Assembly: GCF_000185725.2 (NCBI RefSeq)
Contig: NZ_KI391954.1
Span: forward strand, 930,001 to 994,000
Source: Segniliparus rugosus ATCC BAA-974
Lineage (GTDB): Bacteria > Actinomycetota > Actinomycetes > Mycobacteriales > Mycobacteriaceae
Reading direction: 5' to 3'
Length of the DNA: 64,000 nucleotides
Positions within the stretch are counted from its first letter, which is position 1, and each line of letters starts with the position of its first letter. The notes beneath the pieces are model-generated. The model made no database searches. It worked only from the letters and a program-made list of their open reading frames with translations, and was not told where the DNA came from. Of the stretch, positions 26,261-35,640 are shown piece by piece. The translations under genes were made by a program, and so were the position numbers.

Positions 26261-27532
26261 GTGCGTTCTTGGCCTACCCCACTGGTCCCGAAGCTCGAGG
26301 GCGTAGGGCCGCAATTGCGTCTGTGGGATTCCGCGGACCGCCTGCTCCGGCCGGTCGCCCCTGGCCGGAAAGCGGGGATGTACGTCTGCGGGATCACTCC
26401 TTACGACGCGACGCATCTCGGCCACGCGGCCACCTATCTCGCCTTCGACCTGGTGTGCCGGCTCTGGCTGGACGCGGGCCACGAGGTGCATTACACGCAG
26501 AACATCACCGACGTCGACGATCCGCTGCTCGAACGGGCCGAGCGAGACGACCGGGACTGGCGGGCGCTCGCGGCGGAACAGATCGAACTCTTCCGCACCG
26601 ATATGGCGGCTTTGCGCGTTCTGCCGCCGCAGGACTACGTGGGCGTGACCGAGTCGATCGATTTGGTGGTCGCGATGGTCGAGAAGCTTTTGGCGAACCA
26701 GTCCGCGTACGTTGTGGCCGAGGGCGAGTACCCGGACGTCTATCACCGGGTCGGCGCCACCGAGGACTTCGGCTACGTCTCTGGCTACGACCGGGACGAG
26801 ATGACCAGAGTGTTCCGCGAGCGGGGCGGCGATCCGGACCGTCCGGGCAAAGCCGATCCGCTCGACGCGCTCCTGTGGCGCGCGGCCCGGCCGGGCGAGC
26901 CGAGCTGGCCTTCGCCGTTCGGCCCCGGCAGGCCGGGCTGGCACGTCGAATGCTCCGCCATCGCGTTGGACCGGATCGGTTTCGGCTTCGACGTGCAGGG
27001 CGGCGGGGCCGATCTGGTCTTCCCGCACCACGAGTTCTCCGCCGCGCACGCTCAGGCGCAGGTCGGCGGGTGTTCTGTCCCCGGAGCCGATGGGCGCGGC
27101 AGATTCGCGCGCAACTACGTCCACGCGGGGATGATCGGCCTCGACGGGGAGAAGATGTCGAAGAGCTTGGGGAACCTGGTTTTCGTCTCGAAGCTGCGCG
27201 CGGCGGGCGTCGACCCCTCGGCCATCCGGCTCGCTTTGTTCGCGGGCCATTATCGCGCCGACCGGTCGTGGGACCAGAACCTTTTGGCGCAGGCGCAGGC
27301 GCGGCTTTCGCGCTGGCGGCAAGCGGCCTTGCTGGCCTCCGGCCCCTCGGCGCAGGGCGCGGTGGCCCGGTTGCGCGAGCATCTGGCGAACGACCTCGAC
27401 ACTCCGAGGGGGATCGCGGCGGTCGACAGCTGGGTCGCGGAGGCGTTGGCGTACGGAGGCTCCGACCCGACGGCCCCCGCGCTCGTTGCGACTGCCGTCG
27501 ACGCGCTCCTCGGGGTCTCTCTGGGCTCCTGA
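26261..27532 (+). CDS. mshC: Mycothiol ligase MshC (cysteine:GlcN-Ins ligase)
   Basis: A 423-residue class I tRNA-synthetase-like enzyme that joins cysteine to glucosaminyl-inositol with ATP, an essential step in mycothiol synthesis. It has the zinc ligand Cys43 in [17 protein letters not shown] (the HIGH-equivalent follows), GWHVECSA, and the KMSKS signature in [10 protein letters not shown]. The C-terminus lacks a tRNA anticodon-binding domain, which separates it from CysS. GTG 26261 gives the normal length. Mycothiol marks the genome as actinobacterial. Confidence 0.95.
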   Translation: MRSWPTPLVPKLEGVGPQLRLWDSADRLLRPVAPGRKAGMYVCGITPYDATHLGHAATYLAFDLVCRLWLDAGHEVHYTQNITDVDDPLLERAERDDRDWRALAAEQIELFRTDMAALRVLPPQDYVGVTESIDLVVAMVEKLLANQSAYVVAEGEYPDVYHRVGATEDFGYVSGYDRDEMTRVFRERGGDPDRPGKADPLDALLWRAARPGEPSWPSPFGPGRPGWHVECSAIALDRIGFGFDVQGGGADLVFPHHEFSAAHAQAQVGGCSVPGADGRGRFARNYVHAGMIGLDGEKMSKSLGNLVFVSKLRAAGVDPSAIRLALFAGHYRADRSWDQNLLAQAQARLSRWRQAALLASGPSAQGAVARLREHLANDLDTPRGIAAVDSWVAEALAYGGSDPTAPALVATAVDALLGVSLGS

Positions 27533-27619
27533 TCTGCGTCCGGCGCGGGCGCCTCTGCTAGGCTCGCAGTCGTCTTCGGCCAGCAAGAGGTCGAGACGCG
27601 AAGGTGTGGAGGACATGTC

Positions 27620-27778
27620 ATGGCCGCATTCGGGTTGGCGAAACAGTCGCGGGCAGTCTTGCGGGGGCTTCCGAAGCTCGCGTGGTCCCCGGTGATCGCG
27701 ATGTTCGGGGCGATTGCCGCGTTCGCGCAAGACCTGCGGCGGCAGGCGCGGTTCCGGCAGATCGTCTCCGCGCGGTGA
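27620..27778 (+). CDS. Small conserved-looking protein, 52 residues
   Basis: A short frame starting MAAFGLAKQSRAVLRGLP with GGAGG at 27608-27612, seven bases before the ATG. It ends TGA at 27778, eight bases before the next start. The peptide has a hydrophobic centre (WSPVIAMFGAIAAFA) between basic ends, so it may lie on or in the membrane. Third-position GC is high, as in real genes here. No family is recognised. It may be co-translated with the lipoprotein that follows. Confidence 0.5.
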   Translation: MAAFGLAKQSRAVLRGLPKLAWSPVIAMFGAIAAFAQDLRRQARFRQIVSAR

Positions 27779-27786
27779 GGGCTGTC

Positions 27787-29322
27787 ATGTCGACCAGATC
27801 GTCCGTCTTCCGAGCCTTTGGGGCCGCCGCGTTGATGGCCGCCTTGGCGGGCTGTCCGCGTCAGCCCGCGGCGCCGACCCCACCGCCTCCGCCGCCTCCC
27901 GCGCAGGTCGCCGCGCTGCACTGGGACCTTTGCCGGTTCGACCCCAGCAAGCCTCGGCCGGAGGCCAAGCCGGGGGACGCGCAGTGCGCGGTGCTCAAGG
28001 CTCCCGCCGACCCCTCGCAGAAGAACGGTCCGGCGACGGTGGACATCGCGGTCGTCCGCCGTCTCGCGACCGATCAGCAGACCAAAATCGGAACGCTCGT
28101 CTACTTCCCGCCCGCGATGGACGGCTCCGGAGTCGATCAAATCTTGGACGATCCGACGTTGGCCGGGCTGGAGAAGAACTTCGACCTGGTGAGCTTCAAC
28201 CCGCGCGGCGTCGCGGGCAAGTTCGAGGTTTCCGCCAGCTCCGCGAAAGCGCAAGCGTTCTGCGACAAATTCGTGCTCAACGAGGCCGAGCCGGTCCGGC
28301 GCGCTCCGATCACCACCACCGACCAGCTCGAAGCCGCCAGGAGCAAGGGGTCGGAGGTGTACAACTCCTGCGTTCGGATCTCGAAGGTCGACCACTTCGA
28401 CGCGATGACCTCGGCCCAGGACGTTGAGCTGCTCCGCCAGACCCTCGGCGTGGAGCAGATCAGCCTCTACGCGCACGGCTACGGCGCGCTCGCCGCGCAG
28501 GCGTACCTGCGGACCTACCCGAGCCACGTCCGCGCGACCGTCCTCGACGCCCCGGTCCCGCCGAGCCTCACCGCGCCCGATTTCGCCACCCAGCTCGCCG
28601 GGGCGATCGAAGGCGGCTACCAGCGTTTCGCGGCCTGGTGCCAGGAGGACCAGGGCTGCGCACTCGGCAAACAGGACGCGTGGGGGGTGTACAGCGCCCT
28701 CGCGGCGAAGGCGGGCTCCGAGGCGGGGCTGGTGAATCCGGCGTTCCCGGACGTCCGCCTCGACCAGCCGTATCTGAATTGGCAGATCGGCCAGTTGCTC
28801 GTGAAGGCCGACTACCCGAAATTGGCGGGCTACCTCAAGGCGCTCGCCGGGAACCAGCCGTTCCCGGACGCGCCGAAGGACGAGATCCCGGCGAACGCGC
28901 CGGTGCAGCACCCGACGGTCGATTTCCGGCTGTGCGAGGACCTCGACTTGAAGCTTGCGCCGGGCGACGTCGCGAAGACCGCGCAGGCGCAAGCTGCGGC
29001 GGCTCCGCATTTCGGCTCTTCCCCGTACGCGAACCGCACCCTCGTCTTGTGCCTGGGCTTCCCCAGCCCGGCGCAGGCCGCCCCGACCGGCGCGGCCGCC
29101 TCGCCCGTGCTCGTCATCGGCGGAAAAGACGACATCCGGTCGCCCTACGCCTGGTCGCAAGCTGTGGCGGCCCAGTTGGGCGGGGCGGCGACCTTCGTCG
29201 GGGTTGACGACGGCTCGGACGAGGTCCGCCTCATCTCCGGCGGACCCGCGGCCCAGGCTTTGGCGAACTTCTTGATCGCCCTCAAGGCTCCTCCGAAGGA
29301 CACCGTCTACCCGCCCAACTAG
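27787..29322 (+). CDS. Alpha/beta-hydrolase-fold lipoprotein without catalytic Ser/His (Hip1/TAP-like)
   Basis: A 511-residue lipoprotein with lipobox LAGC (Cys23), then a Pro-rich linker and a TAP-type alpha/beta hydrolase fold. The best-known relative is the mycobacterial serine protease Hip1. At the nucleophile elbow the sequence is YAHGYGAL, with Gly231 where Ser is expected. The C-terminal region expected to hold the catalytic His reads GSDEVRLISGG, without one. The acid residue may survive in GGKDDIRSPYAW. The protein is therefore probably a binding or structural pseudo-enzyme at the cell envelope. GTG 27775 is an alternative start. Confidence 0.8.
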   Translation: MSTRSSVFRAFGAAALMAALAGCPRQPAAPTPPPPPPPAQVAALHWDLCRFDPSKPRPEAKPGDAQCAVLKAPADPSQKNGPATVDIAVVRRLATDQQTKIGTLVYFPPAMDGSGVDQILDDPTLAGLEKNFDLVSFNPRGVAGKFEVSASSAKAQAFCDKFVLNEAEPVRRAPITTTDQLEAARSKGSEVYNSCVRISKVDHFDAMTSAQDVELLRQTLGVEQISLYAHGYGALAAQAYLRTYPSHVRATVLDAPVPPSLTAPDFATQLAGAIEGGYQRFAAWCQEDQGCALGKQDAWGVYSALAAKAGSEAGLVNPAFPDVRLDQPYLNWQIGQLLVKADYPKLAGYLKALAGNQPFPDAPKDEIPANAPVQHPTVDFRLCEDLDLKLAPGDVAKTAQAQAAAAPHFGSSPYANRTLVLCLGFPSPAQAAPTGAAASPVLVIGGKDDIRSPYAWSQAVAAQLGGAATFVGVDDGSDEVRLISGGPAAQALANFLIALKAPPKDTVYPPN

Positions 29323-29382
29323 CGCCCGAGCGGGCCCTGCGGCCGATCCGTCCCGGCCGCCCGGATCCGCTAGGCTATTGCG

Positions 29383-29946
29383 ATGCTCCTTTCCGACCGT
29401 GACATACTCGCCGAGCTCGAAGCCAGCAGATTGTCGATCGAGCCGTTCGATCCCAAGCGGGTCCAGCCTTCCAGCATCGACGTCCGCCTCGACCGGATGT
29501 TCCAGGTCTTCAACAACACGCGCTACACCCATATCGACCCGGCGCAGCGCCAAGACGAGCTCACGAGCTTGGTGGAGCCAGCCGAAGGCGAGCCGTTCGT
29601 GCTGCATCCCGGCGAGTTCGTGCTCGGGTCGACTTTGGAAGTGGTGCGCCTGCCGGACGACCTCGCGGGCAGGCTCGAAGGGAAATCGTCGCTCGGACGG
29701 CTCGGTCTGCTCACCCACTCCACGGCGGGCTTCGTGGATCCTGGCTTCTCAGGGCATTTGACGCTCGAGCTGTCGAACGTGGCGAACCTTCCGATCACGC
29801 TCTGGCCGGGCATGCTCATCGGGCAATTGTGCCTGTTGCGGCTGACGAGCCCGGCTTCGAACCCGTACGGCAGCGCCACCGTTGCTTCGAAGTACCAAGG
29901 GCAGCGGGGGCCGACGCCGTCGAAGTCCTATCTGAACTTTCAGTAG
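29383..29946 (+). CDS. dcd: dCTP deaminase
   Basis: A 187-residue trimeric enzyme that converts dCTP to dUTP or, in the mycobacterial bifunctional form, directly to dUMP. Family motifs are [11 protein letters not shown] near the N-terminus, [20 protein letters not shown] in the active site, and LTLELSN with the general-acid Glu. The C-terminal [10 protein letters not shown] is the nucleotide-covering tail. In M. tuberculosis dcd (Rv0321) is followed directly by udgA. Here a PapA-like acyltransferase lies between them. Confidence 0.95.
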   Translation: MLLSDRDILAELEASRLSIEPFDPKRVQPSSIDVRLDRMFQVFNNTRYTHIDPAQRQDELTSLVEPAEGEPFVLHPGEFVLGSTLEVVRLPDDLAGRLEGKSSLGRLGLLTHSTAGFVDPGFSGHLTLELSNVANLPITLWPGMLIGQLCLLRLTSPASNPYGSATVASKYQGQRGPTPSKSYLNFQ

Positions 29947-30096
29947 GACAGTCGCGGACAGTTCGTCCGTGCCTGCTCCGGACGAGCAGGTCATTGGGCT
30001 TTTCGGAACGTTTGCGGCGGAGCTGGGCCGCGCGCGTCGGCAGGCTTGGACGAGTCTGCGTGCTGGAACCGGGGGCTTTCGGGTATCCTCGAATCA

Positions 30097-30122
30097 GTAA
30101 GTGGAGCGATAGTTCCGTTTAC
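30097..30122. promoter_or_regulatory. Imperfect 26-bp palindrome upstream of the acyltransferase, TetR-type operator
   Basis: GTAAGTGGAGC (30097-30107) and GTTCCGTTTAC (30112-30122) match as inverted repeats at 8 of 11 positions around GATA. The site is 43 bp before the ATG at 30165, a position where a repressor would control the acyltransferase gene. No regulator gene is adjacent. The rest of the gap from 29947 holds nothing I recognise. Confidence 0.45.
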
Positions 30123-30164
30123 TGGCGGAGTGATCCGCCCGAGGAGATAGGGAGAAAGGTTCCG

Positions 30165-31434
30165 ATGACTATGACGCGGGTTGCCGGGGGAACGGCGGGC
30201 GGCGGGGCGGGCTCGATCCGAGCGCTCGCCCACTCCGAGGGGCTCTTTTTGCGCGGTCCCCCCTGGAATTTACGTGGGCTACTCGTGCTTGTGCGTCGGA
30301 GCCCTCGACCTTGGCGCGCTTGACGACGCGTTCGGCGAGCTGCAGCGGCAGTATCCGCTGCTGCGCAGCGTCATCCGGGAGTCTGGCTCCGGCTTCGAGT
30401 TCGCCACGGGCGCTCTCTCCCGCGCTCGGGTTTTCTCCGGCGAAGACCAGCACGCCCAGGTCACGGGCCTTGGCGCCGAGTTCGATCAGACCGATCGGCT
30501 GGCGTATCTCGATATCATCCCAGGCGACGGCGACACCCGTGTCACGCTGTTCGTGCACCACTCGGCGGCCGACGGGCGCCACGCGCTCGCTCTGCTCCAA
30601 GAGCTTTGGGGCCGCTACACCCAGCGCGTCGAAACGGGCGAGCCCCAGCCGGTTCGTCCAGAGCCTTTCCCTCTGCCGCTCGAGCACTACCTCGACACTC
30701 GGGAGCACCCAGGAGCGGAGTTGTCTCTCGGCTTGGACGAGCTTCCCTCTGCGGGCTCCCCGCAGGTCGACTGGGCGGAAGGGCGGGTCCGGTCCAATGC
30801 CATGCTGCCCGCCAGAGCGCAGTTGAGCAGGGACGAGACCCAGTCGCTCATCGACCTTGGCCACGACGCAGGAGTCACGGTGAACGCGCTGGTCTCTGCG
30901 GCGCTGATCCGGGCGCACGCATGCGAGGACGCGCCTTTGCCGCTTTACGTCTACATGGTGGACTTGCGGGGGCGTGTCGTTCCCCCGGTCGGGTTGACCG
31001 AGGTGACGAACATGATTCGAAGCATTGCGTTCTCGGCAGACGGCCATGACGATGGCCTGTTCGCGCTTGCGCGCCGAATCGGCGATCAGCTCGCGGCTGC
31101 CACCGCAGATGGAACGGTGCACACGGGCGCGGCGGAGCTGCCGCTTTTCGGGCCGCAGCCCGGCAAAGTGCTGCACTCGACGAACTGGGGCCGGATCCTT
31201 CTGCCGCGAACCCCGTCGGATCTGCGGATCGTCGACTTCCAGAGTTGCTTCCCGCCCTTCCCGCCGCCGCCTGCCGCTGACGATCAGGCCGTCGGCGAGG
31301 AGACCCAGATATATGTGATTCTCACCTTCGAGGGTCGGTTGAGCGTCGAAACTCTCGCGGACGAGCGAACGCGGGCGGTGCTCGGCCGGGTCGGCGAGGA
31401 GCTGCGCGCCGCCGCCCGCGCGCACGTCGGATAA
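30165..31434 (+). CDS. PapA-type acyltransferase (condensation superfamily), frame broken at 30258-30263
   Basis: The start ATG 30165 follows AAAGG and reads MTMTRVAGGT ... ALAHSEGLFLRGPP. A run of six C at 30258-30263 then breaks the frame, and removing one base joins GIYVGYSCLCVGAL and the rest. The repaired protein has 422 residues, the same length as M. tuberculosis PapA5. The catalytic HHxxxDG motif is VHHSAADGRH. The N-terminal LAHSE segment is also typical. PapA enzymes esterify acyl chains from a carrier or CoA onto alcohols of complex lipids; the acceptor here is unknown. Confidence 0.82.
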
Positions 31435-31562
31435 GACGGAGGCTTCGAGGAGGGCGTGACGGCCGGGCTTGCCTGCCAGAGCACCAGACTGTCATGTCCC
31501 GTTGGGATTCGCGTCTGTTTCCCTTCGCCTCCCGCTCACGGCCCCGCGATGCAATAGACACC

Positions 31563-32891
31563 GTGCGATGCGCTGTGTTCGGCACCGGTTACCTGGGAGC
31601 CACCCATGCGGCCTGCATGGCCGCCCTTGGCCATGAGGTCCTCGGCGTCGATGTGGACCCGTCCAAGATCGCGAAGCTCGCGGCGGGGGAGGTCCCGTTC
31701 TACGAGCCAGGGCTGGAAGAGGTGCTGCGGGAGAACCTCGCCAACGGCAGGCTGAGGTTCACCACCTCCTACGAGGAGGCCGCCGAATTCGCCGATGTGC
31801 ATTTCCTCGGCGTCGGCACGCCGCAGAAGAAGGGCGAGTACGGGGCCGACCTCGCGCATGTGCACGCGGTCATCGACGCGCTCGCCCCGCTGCTGCGCCG
31901 CACGGCTTTGATCCTCGGCAAATCCACCGTCCCGGTCGGCACGTCGGCGCAGCTGCAAGCGCGCGCCCGGGCGCTGGCCCCCGACGGGGTGGAGGTGCAC
32001 GTGGGGTGGAACCCGGAGTTCCTGCGCGAGGGCCACGCGGTGTCGGACACGCTGCGCCCGGACCGGATCGTCCTCGGGGTCGACCCTGCCGCCCCGGAGC
32101 TCGTGGAGCGTCTGACGCGCGAGATGTACGCGACCCCGCTCGCCGAGGGCGTCCCCATGATCGCGACCGACTGGGCCACCGCCGAGCTGGTGAAGGTGTC
32201 GGCGAACGCGTTCCTGGCGACGAAGATCTCCTTCATCAACGCGGTCGGCGAGGTGTGCGCGGCAGCGGGCGCGGACGTGACCACGCTTGCCGACGCGATC
32301 GGGTACGACAAGCGGATCGGCAGGCAGTTCCTCAACGCCGGCCTTGGCTTCGGCGGGGGGTGCCTCCCGAAGGACATCCGAGCCTTCATGGCGGTGGCGG
32401 GCGAGCTCGGGGCGGATCGGACCCTCACCTTCCTGCGCGAGGTCGACAGCATCAACATGCGCCAACGCTCGAAGATGGTGGACCTGGTCACCAGCGCGTG
32501 CGGCGGCTCGGTCTTGGGCGCGAACCTCGCGGTCCTCGGGGCGGCGTTCAAGCCGCAATCCGACGACGTGCGCGACTCGCCCGCGCTCAACGTTGCGGGC
32601 ATGCTCCAGCTGCGCGGCGCGAACGTGACCGTGTACGACCCGAAGGCGCTGGAGAACTCGAAGCGGGTCTTCCCGACGCTGCACTACGCGACCTCGGTCG
32701 TCGACGCTTGCGGCAAGGCGGACGGGGTGCTCGTGCTGACCGAGTGGCCCGAGTTCGTCGAATTGGACCCGGAACAGATCGCGGGGCACGTCCGCTCGCG
32801 TGTGGTGGTCGACGGGCGCCGCTGCCTCGACGCGGCGAAATGGCGCGCGGCGGGCTGGGACTACGCCGCGTTGGCCGGTCCTCGGTCCTAG
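31563..32891 (+). CDS. udgA: UDP-glucose 6-dehydrogenase
   Basis: A 442-residue NAD-dependent enzyme that oxidises UDP-glucose to UDP-glucuronate for cell-surface glycans. The N-terminal Rossmann motif is VFGTGYLG. The catalytic cysteine is in GFGGGCLPKD, with the helical middle domain before it and the UDP-binding C-terminal domain starting near LGAAFKPQSDDVRDSP. GTG 31563 gives RCAVFGTGYLG, the family N-terminus, and the length of UdgA from M. tuberculosis. The frame is open further left without support. Confidence 0.93.
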   Translation: MRCAVFGTGYLGATHAACMAALGHEVLGVDVDPSKIAKLAAGEVPFYEPGLEEVLRENLANGRLRFTTSYEEAAEFADVHFLGVGTPQKKGEYGADLAHVHAVIDALAPLLRRTALILGKSTVPVGTSAQLQARARALAPDGVEVHVGWNPEFLREGHAVSDTLRPDRIVLGVDPAAPELVERLTREMYATPLAEGVPMIATDWATAELVKVSANAFLATKISFINAVGEVCAAAGADVTTLADAIGYDKRIGRQFLNAGLGFGGGCLPKDIRAFMAVAGELGADRTLTFLREVDSINMRQRSKMVDLVTSACGGSVLGANLAVLGAAFKPQSDDVRDSPALNVAGMLQLRGANVTVYDPKALENSKRVFPTLHYATSVVDACGKADGVLVLTEWPEFVELDPEQIAGHVRSRVVVDGRRCLDAAKWRAAGWDYAALAGPRS

Positions 32892-32960
32892 CCGATTTGC
32901 TTTCCAGGCAGATGAGACGCCAGGCGCGCTGAGGAGGCGGAGCGCGCACGAGGCTTGGCG

Positions 32961-34307
32961 CTACGCCGTAGATCGCTGTCTGGGGAGCAAAGAGACCGCC
33001 ACGGCGGTGGTGAGGGGGACCGACAGCGCGAGCCCGATGCCGCCGACCACGGCCCGCGCGAACTCCGTCGCGACCGCGTCGCTGGTCAAAAGGTCGCTCA
33101 GCGGCCTGCCGGAGACCGAGAGCAAGAGAAACAAGGGCAGCGCCCCGCCCGCGTAGGCGAAGAGCAGCGTGTAGACGGTGCTGGCGATATGGTCGCGACC
33201 GACGCGCATGGCCGCGCCGAAGACGCGTTTGCGCGGGAGGGCCGCGTCGGCGAACTCGAAGACGGCTGACGCTTGGGTGATCGTGACGTCGTTGAGCACG
33301 CCGAGGGAGCCGATGATGAACCCTGCGAGCAAGACTCCGGGCATGGACACGTTGCCGAGGTAGACCTGGAGGTCGTTGCCTGTTTCCTCGGTGAGGCCGC
33401 TGGTCTGCGTCGAGTCGATGATGAGCCAGCCCGCGAGCGCGGTGGCCCCGAGCGCGACGATGGTGCCGAGCAGGGCCGAGGCGGTGCGCCAGTTCAACCC
33501 GTGGGCGAGGGGGAGCACGAGGGCGAGGATGGCGATGGCGGAGACGGCGGCGACGAGCGTCGCCGAGGCCCCGTTCAAGAGGGAAGGCAAGGTGTAGAGC
33601 GTGAGCACGGCGAAGGCGACGGCGAGCCCCATCAGCGCCCGGAGCCCGCGCCAGCCCGCGACCGCGACCACCACGACGGCGAAGAACGCCGCCCAGAGCA
33701 GCATCGGGACGCGGCGCTGGAAGTCGTCGAAGTTGTACGACCGCCCTTCCGGCCCGGTGTGCGCGATGACTCGGATCTTGTCGCCGGCATTGAGCCGAGG
33801 CTGGCCGGGGCCAGGCCGGACCGTGCCATCGTCGGCTCCGCCGGAGTCCTTGGCCAATCCTTGGGTCACCCGGTTCGTCGGGATTTCGAGGAGCACGTAA
33901 CGGTCCGCGTCGGGGCCCGAGGTCAAAACAGCGGTCGCGTCGAAGCACATCCCGTTCGGCCGCAAGCTCACTTGCGGCGGGTCGCGGAGCACTTCGCTGA
34001 CGAGCGGGTTAGCGCAATCGGTGAGGACCACGGAGCGCACCGAGGCCGACTCGGTGCGCACGGCGTGCCCGTGTTCGTCCCGGTACTGGAGGGGGATGTC
34101 GTGGTGGCGGTGCTGCGGCCAGGTCAGGGCGATCACGGCGAGGACGGCGACAGCCGCGACGACGAGCGTGGCGAGCACGGCCACCGTGGCCCGGGAGCGG
34201 GGGAGATCGACCGGGCCGGTCGAGTGGCCGTGCCCGTGGTGCCCGTGTTGCCCGCGCTCATGCGGTATGGGCGCATGGGGCTCGGGCTCATGCGAATGAT
34301 GTCCCAT
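32961..34307 (-). CDS. YibE/F-family membrane protein with His-rich N-terminus
   Basis: A 448-residue polytopic protein. The first 35 residues carry more than ten His (HSHEPEPHAPIPHERGQHG and on), suggesting metal binding at the cytoplasmic face. One transmembrane helix follows, then an extracytoplasmic domain to about residue 190, then the YibE/F block of some seven helices with VSMPGVLLAGFIIGSLGVLND. Family members have no settled biochemical role. It starts nine bases after the aminotransferase gene ends and is probably its operon partner. Confidence 0.84.
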   Translation of the reverse strand: MGHHSHEPEPHAPIPHERGQHGHHGHGHSTGPVDLPRSRATVAVLATLVVAAVAVLAVIALTWPQHRHHDIPLQYRDEHGHAVRTESASVRSVVLTDCANPLVSEVLRDPPQVSLRPNGMCFDATAVLTSGPDADRYVLLEIPTNRVTQGLAKDSGGADDGTVRPGPGQPRLNAGDKIRVIAHTGPEGRSYNFDDFQRRVPMLLWAAFFAVVVVAVAGWRGLRALMGLAVAFAVLTLYTLPSLLNGASATLVAAVSAIAILALVLPLAHGLNWRTASALLGTIVALGATALAGWLIIDSTQTSGLTEETGNDLQVYLGNVSMPGVLLAGFIIGSLGVLNDVTITQASAVFEFADAALPRKRVFGAAMRVGRDHIASTVYTLLFAYAGGALPLFLLLSVSGRPLSDLLTSDAVATEFARAVVGGIGLALSVPLTTAVAVSLLPRQRSTA

Positions 34308-34316
34308 CAGACGCGG

Positions 34317-35570
34317 TTACTGCCGGTAGCTCGCGAGGAAGTTGCCGAACCGCTCGATGGCCCTGCGCAGGTCGCGCTCCGGGGCCAGGGTGACGATCCG
34401 CAGATGGTCGTGGTGCGGCCAGTTGAACCCGGTGCCCTGCACGATCAGGATCTTCTCCTGGAGCAGGAGGTCGAGCGCGAGCTGCTCGTCGTTGTGGATC
34501 TCGTGCACCTCGGGGTCGAGCCGGGGGAAGACGTACATCGCTCCCTTCGGGACCACGCAAGAGACCCCGGGGATCTTCACCAGCTCCTCCACGACGGCGT
34601 CCCGCTGCTCGCGCAGCCTGCCGCCAGGCCGGACGAGGTCGCGGATGCTCTGGTACCCGCCGACGGCGACCTGGATGGCGTATTGCGCGGGCGCGTTCGG
34701 GCACAGGCGGGTGGCGGCGAGGGTTTCGAGCCCTTCGAGGAAGCCTTTCGCGTGGTCTTTCGGCCCGGTGAGCACCATCCAGCCGGAGCGGAACCCAGGA
34801 GCCCGGTAGGTCTTCGACAGACCGTTGTAGGTGATGCAGAAGAGGTCGTGCGCGCGGGAGGCGATGGAGACGTGCTCCGAGTCGTCGAAGAGGATCTGGT
34901 CGTAGATCTCGTCGGCGAGGATGAGCAGCGAGTACTTCCGCGCGAGGCTCACGATGCCGTCGAGCACCTGGCGGGAGTACACCGCCCCGGTCGGGTTGTT
35001 CGGGTTGATGACGACGATCGCCTTGGTGTTCGGCGTGATCCTGGCCTCGATGTCGTCGAGGTTCGGGTTCCAGTCCTGCGTCTCGTCGCAGAGGTAGTGC
35101 ACGGGGGTGCCGCCCGCGAGCGCGGTGGCCGCAGTCCACAGCGGGTAGTCCGGGGTCGGGATGAGCACCTCGTCCCCGTCGTCCAAAAGCGCCTGCAGCG
35201 TCATGGTGATGAGCTCGGAGACTCCGTTGCCCAAGAAGACGTCGTCCACGTCGAGGTACGGGAAGCCAGGGACGAGCTCGTAGCGGGTGACGATGGCCCT
35301 TCGGGCGGAGAGGATGCCCTTGGCCTCGGTGTAGCCCTGCGCGTGGGAGAGCGCGGCGATCACATCGCGCAGGATCACGTCCGGGGTTTGCAGGTCGAAG
35401 ACGGGCGGGTTGCCGATGTTGAGCTTGAGGATGCGGTGGCCCTCGGCCTCCATCCGCGTCGCCGCCGCGTGCACCGGGCCCCGGATCTCGTATGCGACGT
35501 TCTGCAGTTTGCGGGACTGGCCGAGCGTGCGCAAGTACGGATTGACAGGGGTGTGCTGGGGACTGCTCAT
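34317..35570 (-). CDS. aspC: Class I/II aminotransferase (Rv0337c/AspC, AlaA-like)
   Basis: A 417-residue PLP-dependent enzyme that transfers amino groups between alanine or aspartate and 2-oxoglutarate. The PLP lysine is Lys253 in NGLSKTYRAPGFRSGW. Upstream are NPNNPTG and the PLP-ring Asp in ILADEIYDQ, and the carboxylate Arg is near the C-terminus. It matches the M. tuberculosis Rv0337c product, which also neighbours the Fe-S oxidoreductase Rv0338c; here that gene is about 2.5 kb away. Substrate preference (Ala versus Asp) cannot be read from the sequence. Confidence 0.9.
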   Translation of the reverse strand: MSSPQHTPVNPYLRTLGQSRKLQNVAYEIRGPVHAAATRMEAEGHRILKLNIGNPPVFDLQTPDVILRDVIAALSHAQGYTEAKGILSARRAIVTRYELVPGFPYLDVDDVFLGNGVSELITMTLQALLDDGDEVLIPTPDYPLWTAATALAGGTPVHYLCDETQDWNPNLDDIEARITPNTKAIVVINPNNPTGAVYSRQVLDGIVSLARKYSLLILADEIYDQILFDDSEHVSIASRAHDLFCITYNGLSKTYRAPGFRSGWMVLTGPKDHAKGFLEGLETLAATRLCPNAPAQYAIQVAVGGYQSIRDLVRPGGRLREQRDAVVEELVKIPGVSCVVPKGAMYVFPRLDPEVHEIHNDEQLALDLLLQEKILIVQGTGFNWPHHDHLRIVTLAPERDLRRAIERFGNFLASYRQ

Positions 35571-35640
35571 CTGTCAAGTGTGCCAGACGGGGGCTCCTCG
35601 ACCGCAATATCGGCAGAAGAATCAGGCCAGTTCGGCAGAA

